64,000 nucleotides of DNA from an uncultured Nocardioides sp. (lineage in GTDB: Bacteria; Actinomycetota; Actinomycetes; Propionibacteriales; Nocardioidaceae): assembly GCF_947488025.1 (NCBI RefSeq), contig NZ_CANKYS010000003.1:1-64000 (forward strand). Direction: 5' to 3'. Made by a program: the position numbers and the translations under genes. Below the pieces are notes generated by a model. That model saw only the letters and a program-made list of their open reading frames with translations, did no database searches and was not told where the DNA came from. Positions 8,789 to 17,797 of this stretch are shown here, piece by piece (position 1 is the stretch's first letter; each line of letters opens with the position of its first letter).

Positions 8789-9757
8789 GTGCCCTCCCTC
8801 CGCACGGCCGCCGTCGGCACGGTGGTCGCGCTCGGCGCCGTGGCGACCGCCGTGGTCCTCGTGGACCGCGGTGCGGTGCCGCCGCTGCTCGAGACCAGCG
8901 GGTGCACCGCCGAGGTCGACGGCCACACCGTCGAGGTGGACCTCGAGCAGGCCGAGAACGCCGCGCTGATCACCGCGATCTCCGCCGAGCGCGGCATGCC
9001 CGCGCGGGCGGCGAGCATCGCGCTCGCGACGGCCTACCAGGAGTCGAAGCTCTACAACATCGACTACGGCGACCGGGACTCCGTCGGGCTGTTCCAGCAG
9101 CGGCCGTCGCAGGGCTGGGGCAGCGTCGAGCAGCTGACCGACCCCGTCTACGCCACCAACGCCTTCTACGACGCCCTGCAGAAGGTCGACGGCTACGACT
9201 CGATGGAGATCACCGTCGCCGCGCAGGAGGTGCAGCGCTCCGGATTCCCCGATGCCTACGCCGACCACGAGAAGGACGGCCGCGCCCTCGCCTCCGCACT
9301 GACCGGCAACTCCCGCGCCGCGCTGTGGTGCGACGTCCCGGGCGACGCCGACGAGGCCGGTGACGTGCTCGACGAGGCCGGGCTCGTCGCCCGCGCAGCC
9401 GTCGTACGCCGTGACCTCGAGGAGCGGTTCGGCGCGCTGTCCCTCGGCGGGTTCGAGCCGGGAGGCGTGTCGAGCGGCCACATGGAGGGCTCGCCCCACT
9501 ACGAGGGCCGGGCCATGGACGTGTTCTTCCGGCCGATCAACGACGAGAACAAGAAGCGCGGCTGGGCGATGGCGTCCTACCTCGTCGCCAACGCCGACCG
9601 GCTCGACGTGAGGACGATCATCTTCGACGACCGCATCTGGCGCGCCGGGTCGTGGGCGGGCGACGGCTGGCGCGACTACCGCGTGCCGTCGTCCTCAGCT
9701 GGCGACCGGGCGATCCTCGAGCACCGCGACCACGTCCACGTGGACGTCTTCGACTGA
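8789..9757 (+). CDS. Exported two-domain murein hydrolase (lysozyme-like plus M15/LAS-type)
   Basis: A 322-aa exported protein with one N-terminal hydrophobic segment (about residues 8-27). Residues 55-180 resemble lysozyme-like lytic domains of actinobacteria, with AYQESKLYNIDYGDRDSVG and LFQQRPSQGWG; Glu85 is the likely catalytic acid. Residues 205-322 carry SPHYEGRAMD (Ser235-Asp244), which fits the SxHxxGxAxD zinc motif of LAS/M15 peptidases, and HVHVDVF near the C-terminus (His315/His317). The protein therefore looks like a combined glycan-strand and peptide hydrolase, or a scaffold derived from one. It starts with GTG 9 bp after dapD and may be co-transcribed with it. Confidence 0.7.
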   Translation: MPSLRTAAVGTVVALGAVATAVVLVDRGAVPPLLETSGCTAEVDGHTVEVDLEQAENAALITAISAERGMPARAASIALATAYQESKLYNIDYGDRDSVGLFQQRPSQGWGSVEQLTDPVYATNAFYDALQKVDGYDSMEITVAAQEVQRSGFPDAYADHEKDGRALASALTGNSRAALWCDVPGDADEAGDVLDEAGLVARAAVVRRDLEERFGALSLGGFEPGGVSSGHMEGSPHYEGRAMDVFFRPINDENKKRGWAMASYLVANADRLDVRTIIFDDRIWRAGSWAGDGWRDYRVPSSSAGDRAILEHRDHVHVDVFD

Positions 9758-9784
9758 CGCGGGTCGGCGTCCCTCGCGCCCGTC

Positions 9785-9808
9785 GAGTCCCCGCTCGAGC
9801 GGGGACTC
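9785..9808. terminator. Perfect 24-bp palindrome, bidirectional terminator candidate
   Basis: Arms GAGTCCCCGC and GCGGGGACTC flank a TCGA centre, giving a perfect GC-rich hairpin. It lies between the convergent murein hydrolase and dapC genes, where a shared terminator is expected. No clear U-tract follows. Confidence 0.5.
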
Positions 9809-9868
9809 CGTCACTTCGGGGCCTTTACAACCCCCACCAGGTGTCGGACTTCCCCAACAGGTCGGGGA

Positions 9869-11029
9869 TCAGCCGGCGAGGCGCGCGACCGCGGCGGCGA
9901 CCCGCTCGTCGGTGGCCGTGAAGGCGACGCGTACGTGCTCGCGTCCCGCCGCGCCGTAGAACTCCCCCGGCGCCACGAGGATGCCCTGCTCGGCGAGGTC
10001 GGCGACGGTCCGCCAGCAGTCCTGGCCCTTCGTCGCCCAGAGGTAGAGCGAGGCCTCCGAGTGGTCGATGCGGAAACCGGCCGCCTCGAGGGCGTCCTTC
10101 AGCTGCGAGCGGCGCGCGGCGTAGGTCGCGTGCTGCTGCTCCACGTGGGCGTCGTCGTCGAGGGCGGCGATCATGGCGCGCTGCTGGGGGCCGGGCATCT
10201 GGAGGCCGAGGTTCTTGCGGACGGCGAGCAGCTCGCCGACGAGGGCGGGGTCACCGGCCAGGAACGCACAGCGGTATCCGGCCAGGTTGGAACGCTTGGA
10301 CAGTGAGTGGACGGCGAGGATGCCGTCGAGGGAGCCGCCGTTGACCTGCGGGTCGAGGATCGACAACGGCCGCTCGGCGGGGTCGTCGGACCATGCGCAC
10401 TCGATGTAGCACTCGTCGGAGACCAGGACCGTGCCGCGCTCGCGGCACCAGTCGACGACCTTGCGGAGGTGCGGCAGCGGCAGCACCCGTCCGGTCGGGT
10501 TGGCCGGGCTGTTGAGCCACAGCAGGCGCGGGGTGCGCGGCCCGAAGGCGGTGAGCGAGTCGGTGGCCAGGCTGTCTGCGCCGGCCAGTGCCGCGCCGAC
10601 CTCGTACGTCGGGTAGGCCAGGGCCGGGTAGCCGACCAGGTCGCCCGGACCGATGCCCAGGTGGAGCGCCATCGACCCGATGAGCTCCTTGGAGCCGGTC
10701 ACCGGCAGCACGCCGTCGAGCCCGAGGCCGGTCACGCCGTGGCGCCGGGACAGCCAGTCGATCGCCGCCTGGCGCGTCGCCTCCAGCCCGATCGTGGTCG
10801 GGTAGCCCGGGGAGTCGGCCGCCGCCCGCAGCGCGTCCTGGACGACGGCGGGCGTCGGGTCGACAGGCGTGCCGACCGAGAGGTCGCAGACCCCGCCGGG
10901 GTGCACGCGCGCCGTCGCGGCGTACGTCGTGAGCTTGTCCCAGGGGAAGTCCGGGAGGCGCTGCGAAACCTTCCGGTGGTCTCGTGACGGTCGCTGCGCG
11001 ACCTCCTCGACCAGCGGAAGGTCAGTCAC
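9869..11029 (-). CDS. dapC: Succinyldiaminopimelate transaminase
   Basis: A 386-aa fold-type I PLP aminotransferase of the DapC type, which converts N-succinyl-2-amino-6-ketopimelate to N-succinyl-LL-diaminopimelate with glutamate as amino donor. Visible motifs are the opening [21 protein letters not shown], the NSPANPTG cofactor loop, SDECYIEC, and the PLP-lysine region [13 protein letters not shown]. The GTG start at 11029 overlaps the ferredoxin stop (GTGA), the common fdxA-dapC arrangement in actinobacteria. Assignment as DapC rather than another aminotransferase rests on the N-terminal signature and this context. Confidence 0.9.
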   Translation of the reverse strand: MTDLPLVEEVAQRPSRDHRKVSQRLPDFPWDKLTTYAATARVHPGGVCDLSVGTPVDPTPAVVQDALRAAADSPGYPTTIGLEATRQAAIDWLSRRHGVTGLGLDGVLPVTGSKELIGSMALHLGIGPGDLVGYPALAYPTYEVGAALAGADSLATDSLTAFGPRTPRLLWLNSPANPTGRVLPLPHLRKVVDWCRERGTVLVSDECYIECAWSDDPAERPLSILDPQVNGGSLDGILAVHSLSKRSNLAGYRCAFLAGDPALVGELLAVRKNLGLQMPGPQQRAMIAALDDDAHVEQQHATYAARRSQLKDALEAAGFRIDHSEASLYLWATKGQDCWRTVADLAEQGILVAPGEFYGAAGREHVRVAFTATDERVAAAVARLAG

Positions 11030-11352
11030 TCGTCGTGCTCCTGCGGGGGCAGCGCGGCGACGAGCTCGTGGTCCTTGTCGATGACGCCCATCTTGGCGGC
11101 GCCACCGGGCGAGCCGAGGTCGTCGAAGAAGTGGACGTTGGCGTCGTAGTAGCCCTTCCACTCCTCCGGGGTGTCGTCCTCGTAGAAGATCGCCTCGACC
11201 GGGCAGACCGGCTCGCAGGCGCCGCAGTCGACGCACTCGTCGGGGTGGATGTAGAGCATCCGCTTGCCCTCGTAGATGCAGTCGACGGGACACTCGTCGA
11301 CGCACGCGCGGTCCTTGAGGTCGACGCACGGCTGGGCGATGACGTAGGTCAC
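11026..11352 (-). CDS. fdxA: 7Fe ferredoxin
   Basis: A 108-aa seven-iron ferredoxin carrying one [3Fe-4S] and one [4Fe-4S] cluster. Cluster ligands are visible in [18 protein letters not shown] and [16 protein letters not shown], followed by the C-terminal extension ([22 protein letters not shown]) of the actinobacterial FdxA family. It carries electrons in the cytoplasm, possibly to partners such as P450 enzymes. The GTG start has AGGAGG 6 nt upstream. It is translationally coupled to dapC. Confidence 0.93.
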   Translation of the reverse strand: MTYVIAQPCVDLKDRACVDECPVDCIYEGKRMLYIHPDECVDCGACEPVCPVEAIFYEDDTPEEWKGYYDANVHFFDDLGSPGGAAKMGVIDKDHELVAALPPQEHDE

Positions 11353-11415
11353 CAGGTCCTCCTGAAGGCGGAAGGGATCGGGGGCTTGCAGTCCTCTCAC
11401 TCTAGTATCCGGCGG

Positions 11416-12345
11416 GTGCCCGACACGCCAGAACCCCACCCCGGCGAGACGGACGAGGCGCGCGTGGGCCGACACCGCCTCGGCCCCCACGTCGTCGGCC
11501 AGCGCGTCGTCGTACGCCACCTGCTGCCCGACGGGCGCGCGAACGACGTCCTCGGCACGTGTACGTCGTGGGGTGCGGACTCGCTGACCATCGACCGGGA
11601 CGGCCACGGGCCGGTCGTCGTGGCGCTGGCCGACATCGTGACCGGCAAGCCGGTGCCCCCGCGCGCGTCCGTGCGCTCGCGGGTGTCGCCGCGGGAGGCC
11701 GAGGGGCACGGGCTGGGCCTGTGGCCCGACATGGAACGGGTCGACCTCGGCGCGTGGGTCCTCCGGGCACGCCCTGCCGCTGGCGGCGACCGACCGCGCA
11801 AGCGCGCGAACTCCGCCCTGGCGATGGGCGACGCCGGCATCCCCCTCTCGCACGCCACCAACGAGGTACGCCGCTTCTACGCAGACCGCGGGCAGGCGGC
11901 CATGGTGCAGGTCGAGCTGCGCTCGAGCTACGCCCGCTGGTTCACCTCGCTGGGCTGGCAGCCCGTCCCGGGTGGCGACGCGCACTTCCAGGTCGCCTCC
12001 GTCTCCCGGGCTCTGCGTGCCGCCGGGCGCGGGCTCGATGACGCCCGGATCACCGAGACCGGCTCGTCCTGCCTGGTCGAGGTCGGCGGCGACACGGTGG
12101 TCGCCCGCGGAGAGGCGCACCTCGACGGCGACTGGGTGGGGTTGCACACCCTCGAGGTCGACCCGGCCCGGCGGCGCGAGGGCCTCGGCACGGCGGTCGT
12201 CGCCGACCTCCTCGACTGGGCCGCCTCGCTTGGCACGACCACGGCGTGGCTGCACGTCGAGGTCGACAACACGGCGGGCCTGGCGACGTACGACCGGCTC
12301 GGCTTCGTCACCCACCACACCAACCGCTACCTCGCGGCCCCGTAG
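11416..12345 (+). CDS. GNAT acetyltransferase with unique N-terminal domain
   Basis: A 309-aa protein. The first 100 residues ([21 protein letters not shown] onward) look like a small beta-rich domain, and residues 170-309 are a GNAT domain with [20 protein letters not shown] as the acetyl-CoA motif and [10 protein letters not shown] at the end. This two-domain layout is a conserved actinobacterial family usually found next to fdxA. The substrate is unknown. GTG at 11416 sits 7 nt after TAGTAT (11403-11408), consistent with a leaderless transcript. It is divergent from fdxA. Confidence 0.8.
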   Translation: MPDTPEPHPGETDEARVGRHRLGPHVVGQRVVVRHLLPDGRANDVLGTCTSWGADSLTIDRDGHGPVVVALADIVTGKPVPPRASVRSRVSPREAEGHGLGLWPDMERVDLGAWVLRARPAAGGDRPRKRANSALAMGDAGIPLSHATNEVRRFYADRGQAAMVQVELRSSYARWFTSLGWQPVPGGDAHFQVASVSRALRAAGRGLDDARITETGSSCLVEVGGDTVVARGEAHLDGDWVGLHTLEVDPARRREGLGTAVVADLLDWAASLGTTTAWLHVEVDNTAGLATYDRLGFVTHHTNRYLAAP

Positions 12346-12380
12346 CGCTCCTCGCGTCTCCGTCCTCACCTGGCGTCCTG

Positions 12381-12386
12381 TTGGAT
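12381..12386 (+). promoter_or_regulatory. -10 box TTGGAT of leaderless tspO gene
   Basis: The hexamer ends 6 nt before GTG at 12393 and no Shine-Dalgarno is seen, the same arrangement as many genes in this window. Confidence 0.45.
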
Positions 12387-12392
12387 GGCGGC

Positions 12393-13229
12393 GTGAGCAC
12401 CGCGCAGCGCACCGCCCCCGCCGCCACCGGAGCCGACCGCGGCCGCCAGGTGGTCGTGACCCTGGCCGAGGTCTTCTGCATCGTCGGCACGCTCGTCGGG
12501 GTCGGCGTCATCGGCACCCGCGTCGAGGAGTCCTCCGGCGGCGCGCTCGCCGCCGACGCGACCCTGCTGGCCCCGCTGGGCCCAGCCTTCTCGATCTGGT
12601 CGGTGGTCTACGCCGGGCTGGCCGCCTACACCGTGTGGCAGTGGCTGCCGCCTGCGACGACCGACCCGCGCGCCCGACGGACCGGCTGGCTCGCCGCAGC
12701 GTCGATGGTGCTGAACGCGGGCTGGCTGCTCGTCACCCAGCAGGGGTGGCTGTGGGCCAGCGTCGTGGTGATCCTCGCGCTGGTGGTCGTGCTGGGGGTG
12801 CTCGTGCAGCGCCTGGCGGACCTCGGTCCCGCGCCCTCGCTCGTGCAGCGCGTCGTGGTCGACGGCACCTTCGGGCTCTACCTGGGCTGGGTCGCGGTCG
12901 CCACCTGCGCCAACATCACCGCCACCCTCGTCGCCGACGGCGTCGAGACGTCCACGCTCGTGGGCGAGCTCGTCGCCGCGCTGGTGATCGCCGTGGTCGT
13001 CGTCGTCGCGGCGGTGGTCGTGGCGCGTACGGGCCCTCGGTGGAGCTTCGCCGTGGCTGCCGCCTGGGGACTGGCCTGGATCGCCGTCGGCCGGCTCACC
13101 GACGAGCCCGCCTCCACGCTGGTCGGTGTCGTCTCGGCGGTCGCCGCCGTCGCGGTGCTCGGGATCACGGCCCGCGCCGCTCTCCGTGACGGTCGAGTGC
13201 CGGGCCACGCGGCGACCACGACCGCGTAG
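12393..13229 (+). CDS. TspO/MBR-family membrane protein
   Basis: A 278-aa integral membrane protein with about seven hydrophobic segments. The core matches tryptophan-rich sensory proteins: [20 protein letters not shown], a NAGWLLV helix, and [18 protein letters not shown]. TspO proteins bind porphyrins and influence stress responses, usually with five helices, so this protein carries extra C-terminal segments. The GTG start follows TTGGAT by 6 nt. The ligand cannot be inferred. Confidence 0.75.
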   Translation: MSTAQRTAPAATGADRGRQVVVTLAEVFCIVGTLVGVGVIGTRVEESSGGALAADATLLAPLGPAFSIWSVVYAGLAAYTVWQWLPPATTDPRARRTGWLAAASMVLNAGWLLVTQQGWLWASVVVILALVVVLGVLVQRLADLGPAPSLVQRVVVDGTFGLYLGWVAVATCANITATLVADGVETSTLVGELVAALVIAVVVVVAAVVVARTGPRWSFAVAAAWGLAWIAVGRLTDEPASTLVGVVSAVAAVAVLGITARAALRDGRVPGHAATTTA

Positions 13230-13297
13230 GCACTCGACCCGCCGCGGATAACCGGTCGCGCATTGTCATCCGGCCCATCTAGGCTCGCCCCGACGAC

Positions 13298-13456
13298 CGC
13301 GGGGCCTGACGAACCCCCTGCGCAGCAGAGCAGCGGCCGTCCGCGCGTCCGGCGTCACCGACGAGAGGCCGGCACCCTCCGGGGCCGCCGGCGAAGGTGT
13401 GGTGGCACCGCGATCTTGCCCCCGCCCACACCTCCAGGGCCGACACCCACTGGAGG
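13298..13456 (+). promoter_or_regulatory. T-box riboswitch of aspS2 (Asp type, translational)
   Basis: The T-box core UGGCACCGCG lies at 13403-13412. Its UGGC would pair with a GCCA tRNA end, and tRNA-Asp and tRNA-Asn have discriminator G. GGTGTGG (13396-13402) can pair with CCACACC (13426-13432) to form the antisequestrator, and the overlapping CCTCCAG (13431-13437) pairs perfectly with CTGGAGG (13450-13456), which contains the Shine-Dalgarno. The two helices exclude each other. An upstream hairpin (13298-13322) has the loop CCUGACGAACC with the Asp codon GAC at 13308-13310; an Asn codon AAC is also in the loop but is not followed by a purine. Confidence 0.8.
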
Positions 13457-13460
13457 ACAC

Positions 13461-14729
13461 ATGCGAACGCTCTGCCACGACCTGCCCGCCTCGACGCCCG
13501 GCGAGGAGGTCACCCTCGAGGGCTGGGTGCACCGGCGCCGACACCTCTCCCGCGTCACCTTCCTCGTCCTGCGCGACCGGAGCGGGCTGGCGCAGGTCGT
13601 CCTGCCCGCGGGCACCGCGGTGCCGTCCGAGGAGACGACCGTGCGGGTCACCGGCACGGTGACCGCCAACGAGCAGGCGCCCGGGGGCACGGAGGTCACC
13701 GACGCCACCGTGGTGGCGTTGACCGACGAGGCGGCAACACCGCCGGCCGAGCTGTGGCGACCGGCCCTCGACGTCTCGCTGCCCACGCTGCTCGACCACG
13801 CCCCGGTGCTGTGGCGCCACCAGGCCCAGCGCGCTCGCTGGGAGCTCGCCGCCGCATCGCTGCGCGGCTTCCGGTCCACCCTCGACGGACTGGGCTTCAC
13901 CGAGGTGGCCACGCCCAAGATCGTGGGTACGGCGACGGAGTCGGGCGCGAACGTGTTCCCGGTCGACTGGTTCGGGCGACCGGCGTACCTCGCCCAGAGC
14001 CCGCAGTTCTACAAGCAGCAGCTGGTCGGCGTCTTCGAGCGCGTCTACGAGGTCGGACCGGTCTTCCGTGCCGAGCCGCACGACACGGTGCGCCACCTGG
14101 CCGAGTACCGCTCGCTCGACGTCGAGCTCGGCTTCATCGAGGACCACCGCGACGTCCTGGCGGTGCTGCGCTCGGTGCTGGCCGGGATGGTCGCAGCGGT
14201 GGCGACCGAGGAGGCCGCCGTCGACCGCACCGGCGCGCGGCTGCCGGTCGTGCCTGAGGAGATCCCGGTCATCCACTTCCGCGACGCGCTGGCGCTCGTC
14301 GGGGCCCCCGCCGACGAGCCCGACCTGGCACCCGAGCACGAGCGCGCGCTCGGCGCGTGGGCGCTCGCCGAGCACGGCAGCGACTTCGTGGCGGTCGAGG
14401 GCTACCCGATGGCGAAGCGGCCGTTCTACACGCACCCGTGGCCCGGCGACGAGCAGTGCTCCCACAGCTTCGACCTGCTCTTCCGGGGCCTGGAGCTGGT
14501 GACCGGTGGCCAGCGCCTGCACCGTCCCTCGGACTACGAGCACAAGCTCCGGGCCCGCGGCGAGGACCCGGCTGCGTACGACTCCTACCTGCAGGCGTTC
14601 CGCCACGGGATGCCGCCGCACGGCGGGTTCGCGATCGGGTTGGAGCGCTGGGTCGCCCGGCTGGTCGAGACCGCGAACGTCCGCGAGGTGACGCTCTTCC
14701 CGCGCGACCTCCACCGGCTGACGCCGTAG
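13461..14729 (+). CDS. aspS2: Archaeal-type aspartate--tRNA(Asp/Asn) ligase
   Basis: A 422-aa class II synthetase of the short archaeal type, with an N-terminal OB-fold anticodon domain (EVTLEGWVHRRRHLSRVTFLVLRD), motif 2 VYEVGPVFRAEPH and motif 3 GFAIGLERW. It lacks the insertion domain of normal bacterial AspRS, so it is probably the non-discriminating AspS2 that makes Asp-tRNA-Asp and Asp-tRNA-Asn for the amidotransferase route. AsnRS-like activity cannot be excluded. The ATG at 13461 has GGAGG 4 nt upstream, and that site is the target of the T-box. It is likely a secondary synthetase. Confidence 0.85.
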   Translation: MRTLCHDLPASTPGEEVTLEGWVHRRRHLSRVTFLVLRDRSGLAQVVLPAGTAVPSEETTVRVTGTVTANEQAPGGTEVTDATVVALTDEAATPPAELWRPALDVSLPTLLDHAPVLWRHQAQRARWELAAASLRGFRSTLDGLGFTEVATPKIVGTATESGANVFPVDWFGRPAYLAQSPQFYKQQLVGVFERVYEVGPVFRAEPHDTVRHLAEYRSLDVELGFIEDHRDVLAVLRSVLAGMVAAVATEEAAVDRTGARLPVVPEEIPVIHFRDALALVGAPADEPDLAPEHERALGAWALAEHGSDFVAVEGYPMAKRPFYTHPWPGDEQCSHSFDLLFRGLELVTGGQRLHRPSDYEHKLRARGEDPAAYDSYLQAFRHGMPPHGGFAIGLERWVARLVETANVREVTLFPRDLHRLTP

Positions 14730-14734
14730 GTGGG

Positions 14735-16486
14735 TTATTCGTCGACGGCGTCGGGATTGGTGCAGATCACCGTGTCGCTGGGGGTGTAGGTGGTGCTGAA
14801 CACCTCGTCCGCGCGGTCCTCGGTGTTCTCGCCGACCGGCTCGAAGTAGCGCACCACGTCGATGTCGAAGCCGCCGAAGCCCTCGTTGGGGTGGCAGGTC
14901 AGCGAGTCGATGCGCCGGGTCTCGGGCTGGGTGAGGTTGTGGCGCTCGCCGGTGCTGGTCGTGATGTCCCACCACTTGGTGGAGTACATCGTCACGGTCA
15001 CCGCACCGGACGACGACGGGGTCGAATTCGTGAACGAGGTGTCGATGAGCACGCCGTAGGGGGTGTCGTTGCGGAACCGCAGGTCGACGGCACCCCACGC
15101 GACGGTCGCCTCGCGCCCGATCGGGTAGCGGTCGATGTAGAACGAGTGCGGCTTGTGCTCGACGTCCTCGAGGCCGGCGAAGAACATGCCGTTGAACAAC
15201 GTCGTGGCCATCTGCGAGACGCCGCCGCCGAGGTCCTGCACGAGGATCCCGTCGTTGATGACGTAGCCCTTGGTGAAGCCGTTGGCCTCGGTGCGCTCAC
15301 CGACGGTGTCGTTGAGGGAGAAGGTCTCCCCCGGCTTGAGCAGGGTGCCGTCGACGATCTCCGCGGCGCGCCCGATGTTGACGTTGCGGTACTCCGCGTA
15401 GGGGAAGTAGGTCGTGAACGTCGAGACCTCTTCGCGGACCCGCAGGTCGCGGGCCTCCTTGGTGGTGAAGTCCGGCTTGGCCACCTGGGCGGTCAGGGCG
15501 AGGGTCCGCTCGCCCTGCGGCTGGGCCACGACGCCGAGGAAGCCGGCCTCGAGCTCGGCCGGGTCGAAGGTCACGCCCGGCTTGGCCGGCACGACCTGCG
15601 GACGGCCCCCGACCAGCGCGACGGTGGCGTCGACGGGAGCGCCCTGGGTGACCCGGGAGCCGACGACCTCCGACAGCTTCGCGCCGTCGAGCGTGGGCAC
15701 CAGCTCGCCGTCGGTCGGGACGAGGGAGAGGGCGGTGGTGTAGTCGGCCGGGAACACCTTGACGGTCGACCCCTCGAACGTCAGCGTGACCGGAGCGGCG
15801 ACCGCCGGGGACGCGAACTGGTCGAGCGCCTCCTGCACGTCGGAGCCGTCGATGGCGGGCTGCACCTCGGCCATCTCGAGGGCGACGACCTCGGGCGACT
15901 CCTCGAGGAACGCGCCCTCGAGGGCCGTCAGGGTGTCGCTCGGGTCGAGCGCCCGGCCGGGGCGCGGGTCGGTGGTCTCGATGCGTGCGCCGGCGAAGGT
16001 GATCGCCCCGTCGCGCGCAGTGGCGCCGTGCTGCTCGTCGAGGCCGGCCAGGAAGGCGTTGAAGGTGGGCTCGTCGACCTCGACCTCCGCCTCGGAGGTC
16101 TCTCCGCCGGTGAAGTAGCTCCAGAGCCGGACCGGGTCCCAGCTCTCCTCGCCGCCGGCCTCGGCGACGGACGCCTCGTAGTCGACCGAGAGGCCGGCCT
16201 GGGCGGGGTCGACGGCCACCTGCTCGCCGTCGACGGTGGTCGCGATGTCGCGCGCGACCCGGTCGGCGAGCCCCGCACGGAGCCGCTCGGCGGCCTCGTC
16301 CTGGGGGTGCCCGCCGATGCGGACACCGGCGACCGTCGTGTTGCGCGGGACCTTGTCGCCGGCGACGTAGTGCGCGGCGACGTAGAGCCCGCCGAACAGC
16401 ACCACGAGCCCGAGGAGCAGCCACAGCACGACCTTGGCGCCCGCCTTCTCGCGGGGCTGCGCGTCACTGGTCTGGTTCTTCGGCAC
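14735..16486 (-). CDS. VanW-family cell-wall protein with PG-binding-like repeats
   Basis: A 583-aa protein anchored by an N-terminal transmembrane segment (about residues 19-42, WLLLGLVVLFGGLYVAAHYVA). Two or more YkuD-associated, PG_binding_4-like regions (about 60-330) precede the VanW domain, recognisable by ETFSLNDTVGERTEANGF and QDLGGGVSQMATTLFNG. VanW proteins are linked to vancomycin clusters and to envelope assembly, but their activity is unproven. A TAGACT -10 box (16493-16498) 6 nt before the GTG suggests a leaderless promoter separate from the mshB group. Confidence 0.85.
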   Translation of the reverse strand: MPKNQTSDAQPREKAGAKVVLWLLLGLVVLFGGLYVAAHYVAGDKVPRNTTVAGVRIGGHPQDEAAERLRAGLADRVARDIATTVDGEQVAVDPAQAGLSVDYEASVAEAGGEESWDPVRLWSYFTGGETSEAEVEVDEPTFNAFLAGLDEQHGATARDGAITFAGARIETTDPRPGRALDPSDTLTALEGAFLEESPEVVALEMAEVQPAIDGSDVQEALDQFASPAVAAPVTLTFEGSTVKVFPADYTTALSLVPTDGELVPTLDGAKLSEVVGSRVTQGAPVDATVALVGGRPQVVPAKPGVTFDPAELEAGFLGVVAQPQGERTLALTAQVAKPDFTTKEARDLRVREEVSTFTTYFPYAEYRNVNIGRAAEIVDGTLLKPGETFSLNDTVGERTEANGFTKGYVINDGILVQDLGGGVSQMATTLFNGMFFAGLEDVEHKPHSFYIDRYPIGREATVAWGAVDLRFRNDTPYGVLIDTSFTNSTPSSSGAVTVTMYSTKWWDITTSTGERHNLTQPETRRIDSLTCHPNEGFGGFDIDVVRYFEPVGENTEDRADEVFSTTYTPSDTVICTNPDAVDE

Positions 16487-16495
16487 GCGGCGAGT

Positions 16496-16870
16496 CTAGG
16501 AGGGCAGACCCCGAACTCCCGGATCGTCGGCGTGTCCCCGGGCGTCCGGCCCGGGCGTACGACGTCCCGCTCCCGCGGTCGTCACCGCCGCCACCAGCAG
16601 CACCGCCGAGCCGGCCAGGAACGACCACCCGATCGCGTCGCCGCTGATCAGGAAGCCACCTCCCGGACGCTCCAGGGCGCCCCGCAGCACGGGCACGCAC
16701 CAGCCCGCCGCGAACGCCAGCCGCACACCCCCTGCAGGCAGCCAGGCGAGCGTGGCGAGCGCGGCGCCGAGGGCCAGGGCGAGGCCCCACCAGCGCTGGT
16801 GCACGAGCGTGCCCGCGGCGCCGGACACCAGCCCGACGACGAGGGCCGCCAGCCCGAGTCCCGCTCTCAC
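16496..16870 (-). CDS. DUF6113-like small membrane protein
   Basis: A 124-aa protein with about four hydrophobic helices that matches the DUF6113 type seen beside mshB in other actinobacteria. Function is unknown. I chose GTG at 16870 because the longer ORF would run into the mshB coding sequence, and GAGGGCGG lies just upstream. It starts 10 bp after the mshB stop and is probably co-transcribed with it. Confidence 0.65.
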   Translation of the reverse strand: MRAGLGLAALVVGLVSGAAGTLVHQRWWGLALALGAALATLAWLPAGGVRLAFAAGWCVPVLRGALERPGGGFLISGDAIGWSFLAGSAVLLVAAVTTAGAGRRTPGPDARGHADDPGVRGLPS

Positions 16871-16880
16871 CGGGCCGCCC

Positions 16881-17792
16881 TCACAGACCCGCGAACAGGT
16901 CCTCCTCGAACCCGTCCGCACCGGCCGCGCCGGGGGTGCCCTTGGCCAGGCGGTAGTACTCGTCGGACCACCACGAGTGGCCGCTCTCGGCGCCGGCGAA
17001 GAAGTGCCCGTCCTGCTCGACCTGGGTGGCGTGCTTGGCCAGGGCGTCCATCTTGCGCTGGACGGTCGCGGCGCCGTCGACGCGGGCGCTGATGAGCTCG
17101 TCGGGGGTCACGAACGGCGGCAGCTTGCCGTCCGGCTCCATCCCGGCGAACGTCTCGGTGTCACCGGACTCGCGGAGCTGGCGCAGGCTCTCCCGCATGC
17201 GCGACTCGCTCATCGCGGTCCAGTAGATCTTCGCGACGTCGTGCGGCTCGCCGAGCTCGAGCCGGTAGGACGGCACGGCCGCCAGCTGGGCGGCGTACAT
17301 CGCGACCCGGTGGGCCTGGATGTGGTCGGGGTGGCCGTAGCCGCCGAACTGGTCGTAGGTGACGAGCACCTGTGGGCGCACCTCGCGGATCACCTTCACC
17401 AGCTCGTCGGCGGCCTCGGTGAGGTCGGCGTTCCAGAAGGCGTTCTCGGGGATCTCCTCGGCCGCGATCGCGTGGCCCTCCTCGTGCCAGGCCATGCCGG
17501 AGTCGTGGTAGCGGCCGAAGCCGCCGAGGAAGCGGTGGTCGGTGACGCCGACGACCTTCATCGCCTCGTCGAGCTCGCCGCGGCGGTGCTCGCCCAGCCC
17601 ACCCTTGTCCTCGTAGGCGAGGTAGGACAGCTCGGGCACGAGCACCTCCCCCATCTCTCCGGCGGTGCAGGTGACGAGGGTGACGCCGACACCGTCGTCG
17701 ACGTAGCGCGCCATGGTGGCGCCGTTGTTGATGCACTCGTCGTCGGGGTGGGCGTGGACGAGGAGCATGCGGCGGTCGGGACGGTGCGTCAT
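16881..17792 (-). CDS. mshB: Mycothiol biosynthesis deacetylase MshB
   Basis: MshB removes acetate from GlcNAc-inositol to give GlcN-inositol, the third step in mycothiol synthesis. The 303-aa protein has the LmbE-fold zinc motif HAHPDDE near residue 14 and the distal ligand in YDQFGGYGHPDHIQAHR, plus the MshB-specific C-terminal region. The close relative Mca (mycothiol S-conjugate amidase) is the main alternative; length and the GYGHPDH context favour MshB. A TAGGCT -10 box (17800-17805) 7 nt before the ATG suggests leaderless expression. Confidence 0.9.
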   Translation of the reverse strand: MTHRPDRRMLLVHAHPDDECINNGATMARYVDDGVGVTLVTCTAGEMGEVLVPELSYLAYEDKGGLGEHRRGELDEAMKVVGVTDHRFLGGFGRYHDSGMAWHEEGHAIAAEEIPENAFWNADLTEAADELVKVIREVRPQVLVTYDQFGGYGHPDHIQAHRVAMYAAQLAAVPSYRLELGEPHDVAKIYWTAMSESRMRESLRQLRESGDTETFAGMEPDGKLPPFVTPDELISARVDGAATVQRKMDALAKHATQVEQDGHFFAGAESGHSWWSDEYYRLAKGTPGAAGADGFEEDLFAGL

Positions 17793-17797
17793 GGGTG

